From Niabella yanshanensis (lineage in GTDB: Bacteria; Bacteroidota; Bacteroidia; Chitinophagales; Chitinophagaceae): 64,000 nt of DNA. The DNA is taken from assembly GCF_034424215.1 (NCBI RefSeq), contig NZ_CP139960.1, positions 868,001-932,000 of the forward strand. The letters are read 5' to 3'. Numbering within the stretch: position 1 is the first letter of the stretch; every line of letters begins with the position of its first letter. Positions 60,311-64,000 of the stretch are shown here, one piece after another. Under the pieces are notes generated by a model. The model did not search any database. It was given only the letters and a program-made list of their open reading frames with translations, and was not told the DNA's origin. The position numbers and the translations under genes are program-made.

Positions 60311-62395
60311 TTATTGCCCCGATTGTATGGCGGTGATCACTACAGTATTGTAAATATCATCCACAGTAGCACCGCGGCTCAGGTCGTTAATAGGTTTATT
60401 TAAGCCCTGCAGCATAGGACCTACTGCCAATGCACCGGTCTCCCTTTGCACGGCTTTATACGTATTATTACCGGTATTCAGATCGGGGAATATCAATACA
60501 TTCGCCTGCCCGGCTACCGGGGAGTTGGGCATTTTGCTTCTGCCTACTACCGGATCTACGGCCGCATCATATTGTATAGGTCCCTCTACCAGGAGGTCAG
60601 GTCTTTTTTCTTTAACGATTCCCGTTGCCGTTCTTACTTTCTCCACTTCTGCACCGCTACCCGAAGCCCCGGAGGAGTAAGAAAGCATGGCCACTTTAGG
60701 TGTAGTAATACCAAATGCTTTAGCCGAATCGGCCGAAGACATGGCTATTTCGGCTAGTTGTTCCGCTGTAGGATTAGGCACAATAGCACAATCGCCATAA
60801 ACCAAAACCCTGTCGTGCAGCAGCATGAAAAATATAGAAGAAACCGTATTGAACCCTGGGCGGGTTTTTACAAACTGCAGAGCCGGCTTGATCGTGTGTG
60901 CCGTTGTATTTACCGCACCCGATACCATTCCATCTGCTTCTCCTTTATACACCATCATCGTTCCGTAGTAAGACACATCCAGCATCAGGTCTTCCGCAGC
61001 AGCCAGCTCCAATCCTTTTGATTTACGCAGTTCATATAAAGTTTGGCTGTACTCCCCATACTTCTCACTATTCTCCGGGTCAATAATTTTAATTCTTTCA
61101 TCATCCCAATAAAGGCCCAATTGGGTTACTTTGGCCTTTATAGAATCGGGGTTTCCTAATACGGTGAGGTATACAATTTTATCTTTGGCCAGGTTAGATG
61201 CAGCCGTTAATATACGGTCATCTGTTCCTTCGGGTAATACAATATGTCGCTGTAATTTTTTCGCTGTAACCAGCATATTATACTGGAACATACGCGGCGT
61301 GATACTCTCTGTTTTTACTGAATTGATCTTTTCACTTAATGCTTCTGCATCAACAGCTCCTTCAAAAAGATCGAGACATAATTTGATCTTATACTGGTTG
61401 GCCGGGTAGATACGTGTTTTTATATTGGCTACTTTATTAGCCGTTTCAAAAGTACCGGTTGGCACGGCCAATACAGGTAAAGGCTTCTGAGAGCCATCCA
61501 TCAGGTTAACGATCGAACGTTCCGGCAAAATACCGGCAGACAATACTATACCCGCTACATTGGGATACTGCGGCGATATATTCGCCAACATGGTACCTAC
61601 GATGAGGTCGCCTCTGTCACCTGGGATAACACATACACAGTCCTCCTGCATACGAGGCAGGTAATTGGCCAGCTGCATACCCCCGATGATAGAACTTTTG
61701 GCTACATTTTCCAGTTTATCGGCTCCGAATAGAACATGCGCTTTCAAATGATCGGCAATCTCCTGCATAGACGGCTTGGTCAGTTCTTCATCATTAGGAA
61801 TAACCGACACCACAATTTCATTACGCAGGTGCTTATCAATCTTTTCTTTTACTTCCTGTACATCTTTGGTGCACCTGCTTACAAATAATCCGATAATATT
61901 CAGATCCTTCGCGAGGAAGGAATGCACTTCTGCTATTACATTGTGCACCAGGTTCGCAACTGTTGCGTAACTGTCCCTGGTAACCAGCAGCACCGGCATG
62001 GCGAGACTCTGCGCCACAGAAGCATTAAAATCCGCTTCAAAAACCGAACCTTCTTCTTTAAAATCGCTGCCCTCTACCAATACAAAATCGAATTGCTCTT
62101 CGAGCTTTTTATATTTGTTGATGATGGTTTCATACACTTCGTTCAGCTTGCCCTGGTTCTCCATCTCGCTCAGCTCCGACCTCGTGAATGCATAAGCATC
62201 CTCATAATTCATATTGATCTTAAAATGTGTGAGTATGGTATCAATATGATTGTCTTTAGGCTCATGGCTATCGATCAGCGGTTTGAAATAAGCTACTTTA
62301 GTAGTAGTACGCTGCAACATCTGCATCAGGCCCAGGCTGATCAATAATTTCCCGCTCTGCGCAGTAGGAGTTATTACATAAACGGAACGGTTCAT
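60311..62395 (-). CDS. pta: Phosphate acetyltransferase (long form)
   Basis: 694 aa three-domain Pta: N-terminal BioD-like P-loop domain (VITPTAQSGKLLISLGLM), central DRTGG domain, and C-terminal catalytic PTA domain (~365-694: HIVLPEGTDDRILTAA, DGMVSGAVNTTAHTIKPALQFV, MLSYSSGASGSG, EGPIQYDAAVDPVVGRSKMPNSPVAGQANVLIFPDLNTGNNTYKAVQR). Converts acetyl-CoA and phosphate to acetyl phosphate. Between the lldD-like gene (30 bases upstream) and ackA, same strand. Confidence 0.98.
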   Translation of the reverse strand: MNRSVYVITPTAQSGKLLISLGLMQMLQRTTTKVAYFKPLIDSHEPKDNHIDTILTHFKINMNYEDAYAFTRSELSEMENQGKLNEVYETIINKYKKLEEQFDFVLVEGSDFKEEGSVFEADFNASVAQSLAMPVLLVTRDSYATVANLVHNVIAEVHSFLAKDLNIIGLFVSRCTKDVQEVKEKIDKHLRNEIVVSVIPNDEELTKPSMQEIADHLKAHVLFGADKLENVAKSSIIGGMQLANYLPRMQEDCVCVIPGDRGDLIVGTMLANISPQYPNVAGIVLSAGILPERSIVNLMDGSQKPLPVLAVPTGTFETANKVANIKTRIYPANQYKIKLCLDLFEGAVDAEALSEKINSVKTESITPRMFQYNMLVTAKKLQRHIVLPEGTDDRILTAASNLAKDKIVYLTVLGNPDSIKAKVTQLGLYWDDERIKIIDPENSEKYGEYSQTLYELRKSKGLELAAAEDLMLDVSYYGTMMVYKGEADGMVSGAVNTTAHTIKPALQFVKTRPGFNTVSSIFFMLLHDRVLVYGDCAIVPNPTAEQLAEIAMSSADSAKAFGITTPKVAMLSYSSGASGSGAEVEKVRTATGIVKEKRPDLLVEGPIQYDAAVDPVVGRSKMPNSPVAGQANVLIFPDLNTGNNTYKAVQRETGALAVGPMLQGLNKPINDLSRGATVDDIYNTVVITAIQSGQ

Positions 62396-62425
62396 TACTA
62401 TAAGTTTTGCAGCGAATATGCTGCG

Positions 62426-63583
62426 TTATTTAATCAGCGTAGCAGGAAAATCATGAACAGTTTCACAACATACCTGTTCCATTACCTGCTTTAACTGTGC
62501 CTTGAGCATCGCAATGGTATGATCACCACCTTCCTTTCCTAATGCGCCAACACCGTACATGAACGGGCGCCCCATGAAAGTGAAATCGGCGCCACAGGCT
62601 AGAGCGCGGCCAATATCCGGACCCGAACGGAGTCCGCTATCGATCATTACTTTGTATTTGGATTTGAATTTATTGGCCAGGCCTTTTAAAGGTTTGATCG
62701 TTGATTCACCCGCTTCAATTTGACGACCACCATGGTTAGAAACAATAATACCATCTACACCTATGTTTGCGCAAATAGTAGCATCTTCTTCGCTTACCAC
62801 TCCTTTTATCACCAGTTTGCCTTTCCACTTGTCGCGGATCGCCTGCACTTTTTCTGCATCAACCCTTCCTGTAAAAGTGGCGTTCATAAACTTACCCAGC
62901 TGCTTCATATCCATCCCCTTCTTCATATAGGGCTTTAATGTAGCAAAAGATGGAATACCCACTCTTAAGGTTTCTATACCCCAGGTAGGGCACATAGCGG
63001 CCTGTATAAAATTGTTGATGGTTTGTTTGGGCGGCATCGAAAGACCCGCTTTGATCTCACGATAACGAAGTCCGAAAGAAGGTACATCGATCAGTACGAC
63101 CAATACATCGCAATTAACGGCTTCTAACCGGCGTAACAGGTCATCACGCAGTTCATTATCGGTGGGGTGATATAGCTGGAACCAGAATTTACTTTCGGTC
63201 AACTCGGCAATTCTTTCAATACTACTGGTAGATACCGTACTTAATATATAAGGTACATTATGTTTCAAAGCCGCTTTCGCCAGGATCTCGGGAGCATTGG
63301 GCCACATTAAGCCCTGTAAACCTACCGGGGCAATACCAAAAGGTGCATCGTAAGTATGGCCGAACAGCTCCGTTTGCATATTAACACCTCTGTGTTGTTT
63401 TAAGTACTGCGGCATCAGGAAAACGTTCTTAAAATCTTCTTCGTTTCTCCACACATTCAGTTCATCATTGCAGCCACCTTCGAGGTAATCAAAAGCAAAC
63501 TTAGGAACCCTTTTTTTTGCTTTTCTTTTCAGATCCGCTACGGACGGATATTTGGTATTGTATTGTAACAAATTTGTGCTCAT
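62426..63583 (-). CDS. FMN-dependent alpha-hydroxy-acid dehydrogenase (L-lactate dehydrogenase-like)
   Basis: 385 aa. TIM-barrel FMN enzyme: DYLEGGCNDE, PFGIAPVGLQGLMWP, ILSTVSTSSIE, FQLYHPTDN, the catalytic block SNHGGRQ with active-site His, and the FMN phosphate site SGLRSGPDIGRALACGADFTFMGRPFMYG. Oxidises an L-2-hydroxy acid, lactate most likely given that pta and ackA follow at once; other 2-hydroxy acids are possible because DVPSFGLRYREIKAG differs from classic LldD. First gene of the operon. Confidence 0.9.
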   Translation of the reverse strand: MSTNLLQYNTKYPSVADLKRKAKKRVPKFAFDYLEGGCNDELNVWRNEEDFKNVFLMPQYLKQHRGVNMQTELFGHTYDAPFGIAPVGLQGLMWPNAPEILAKAALKHNVPYILSTVSTSSIERIAELTESKFWFQLYHPTDNELRDDLLRRLEAVNCDVLVVLIDVPSFGLRYREIKAGLSMPPKQTINNFIQAAMCPTWGIETLRVGIPSFATLKPYMKKGMDMKQLGKFMNATFTGRVDAEKVQAIRDKWKGKLVIKGVVSEEDATICANIGVDGIIVSNHGGRQIEAGESTIKPLKGLANKFKSKYKVMIDSGLRSGPDIGRALACGADFTFMGRPFMYGVGALGKEGGDHTIAMLKAQLKQVMEQVCCETVHDFPATLIK

Positions 63584-63597
63584 AATAATAGATCGGG

Positions 63598-63605
63598 CAA
63601 ATTTA
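63598..63605 (-). promoter_or_regulatory. Possible -7 element TAAATTTG for the lldD-pta-ackA operon
   Basis: Fits TAnnTTTG on the minus strand, 14 bases upstream of the lldD-like ATG. No good -33 at the usual distance. Confidence 0.4.
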
Positions 63606-63779
63606 ACTTTTATAAACCCACAAGATTACTAAACTAATCATTTTTTTGTGTCCTGTACCGTCCGGTGCCGCAATAATATTACTTTATGAGCCTTTATCCG
63701 TCACATTAATATCATGTTTAAAGCAAACATTTACAGCAACTCCGTTTATCAACTCTAACACTGTTTATTTAGTTTATTT

Positions 63780-64000
63780 TTACTCCTGTTCTGGCTGAAA
63801 TACCTTTTTCAGGTAAGCCACATTGGCTCCATAGTTATATTTCACATTAGTAGGTTGACTGGCGTCGCGACTACGCTCTACTACCAGCCACCCCTTCCAC
63901 TTCATTTTGTCTAAAACTTTTTTAACCTTATACAAATCAATCTGCTGATCTTTCTCTAACCAAACACTGTCTTTATTGGTAGCATGGATCATGGCGATAT
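63780..64000 (-). CDS. Sugar-phosphate isomerase/epimerase-like protein, C-terminal part
   Basis: Runs off the window end; 73 codons visible. IAMIHATNKDSVWLEKDQQIDLYKVKKVLDKMKWKGWLVVERSRDASQPTNVKYNYGANVAYLKKVF is the end of a xylose-isomerase-like TIM barrel with the conserved VERSRD and GANVAYLK. These metalloenzymes often accompany Gfo/Idh/MocA and DUF1080 genes, present here 11 kb away. Confidence 0.85.
   Translation of the reverse strand, partial: IAMIHATNKDSVWLEKDQQIDLYKVKKVLDKMKWKGWLVVERSRDASQPTNVKYNYGANVAYLKKVFQPEQE

Noticed and set aside
1-64000. tRNA, rRNA or prophage genes
   Set aside because: No cloverleaf, rRNA or phage structural gene pattern was recognised by eye; a tRNAscan or prophage search was not possible.

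Overview
This window looks like a chromosomal segment of a Bacteroidota bacterium, most likely the Chitinophagaceae/Sphingobacteriia side (inference). It carries three SusC/SusD-type or TonB-linked transport loci plus a further TonB receptor, LytTR and short two-component regulators, ECF sigma plus envelope-protein gene pairs, DUF1080 next to a Gfo/Idh/MocA oxidoreductase, and promoter elements of the Bacteroidota TAnnTTTG (-7) type with very poor Shine-Dalgarno sequences. I see no rRNA, tRNA, CRISPR array or prophage.

Layout. 0-3.5 kb: LytTR response regulator, class D beta-lactamase, sulfatase. 3.5-12.5 kb: a small secreted protein, a nuclease remnant, then a SusC-SusD-acid phosphatase-alkaline phosphatase operon that reads as a phosphoester-scavenging locus. 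12.5-21 kb: small oxidoreductases with AraC regulators, a lipoprotein hydrolase, a multi-PAS histidine kinase. 21-26.5 kb: AraC plus TonB receptor, then an ArsR-controlled four-gene operon with a clear promoter and doubled operator. 26.5-31.2 kb: a REP-like hairpin cluster beside an IS200/RAYT-type transposase, DUF4256, an NmrA-like protein with two tandem Crp/Fnr-like regulators, and two stand-alone receivers. 31.2-36.8 kb: an orphan pair of terminators, ECF sigma with an envelope-spanning partner, and a cytochrome c/OB-fold/YceI/DUF5777 cluster ending in a truncated lipoprotein.

36.8-50 kb is the accessory and most unusual part. It begins where the PF03640-like lipoprotein is cut off, continues with a small putative DNA-binding protein preceded by a doubled dyad operator, two strongly structured intergenic elements (a 113-nt long-range hairpin and a three-way junction), then tlpA-like/susC/susD, a DUF6520-like secreted protein, and an opposite-strand five-gene signalling operon (unknown small protein, 7-TM protein, histidine kinase, NarL-type regulator, divergent AraC). 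An XRE gene split by a frameshift at an A8 tract is divergent from it across a long palindrome. The tail holds gene remnants and a REP-like array.

50-64 kb: DUF1080/Gfo-Idh-MocA pair, a class II Fic protein with its own winged-helix domain and two 27-bp palindromic operators around its -7 element, a siderophore-receptor/PepSY reductase pair, a GIY-YIG nuclease flanked by dispersed repeats, and an lldD-like/pta/ackA operon that can take a 2-hydroxy acid such as lactate towards acetate plus ATP (the pyruvate to acetyl-CoA step is not here). The window ends inside a sugar-phosphate isomerase-like gene.

The best leads for something undescribed are the Fic autoregulatory module (52.7-53.9 kb), the structured-RNA/TlpA/SusCD/DUF6520/7-TM two-component region (37.5-48.4 kb), and the repeat-associated single-domain nucleases (RAYT at 26.8 kb, GIY-YIG at 58.5 kb). 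Functions are read from sequence motifs only; no database search was run.
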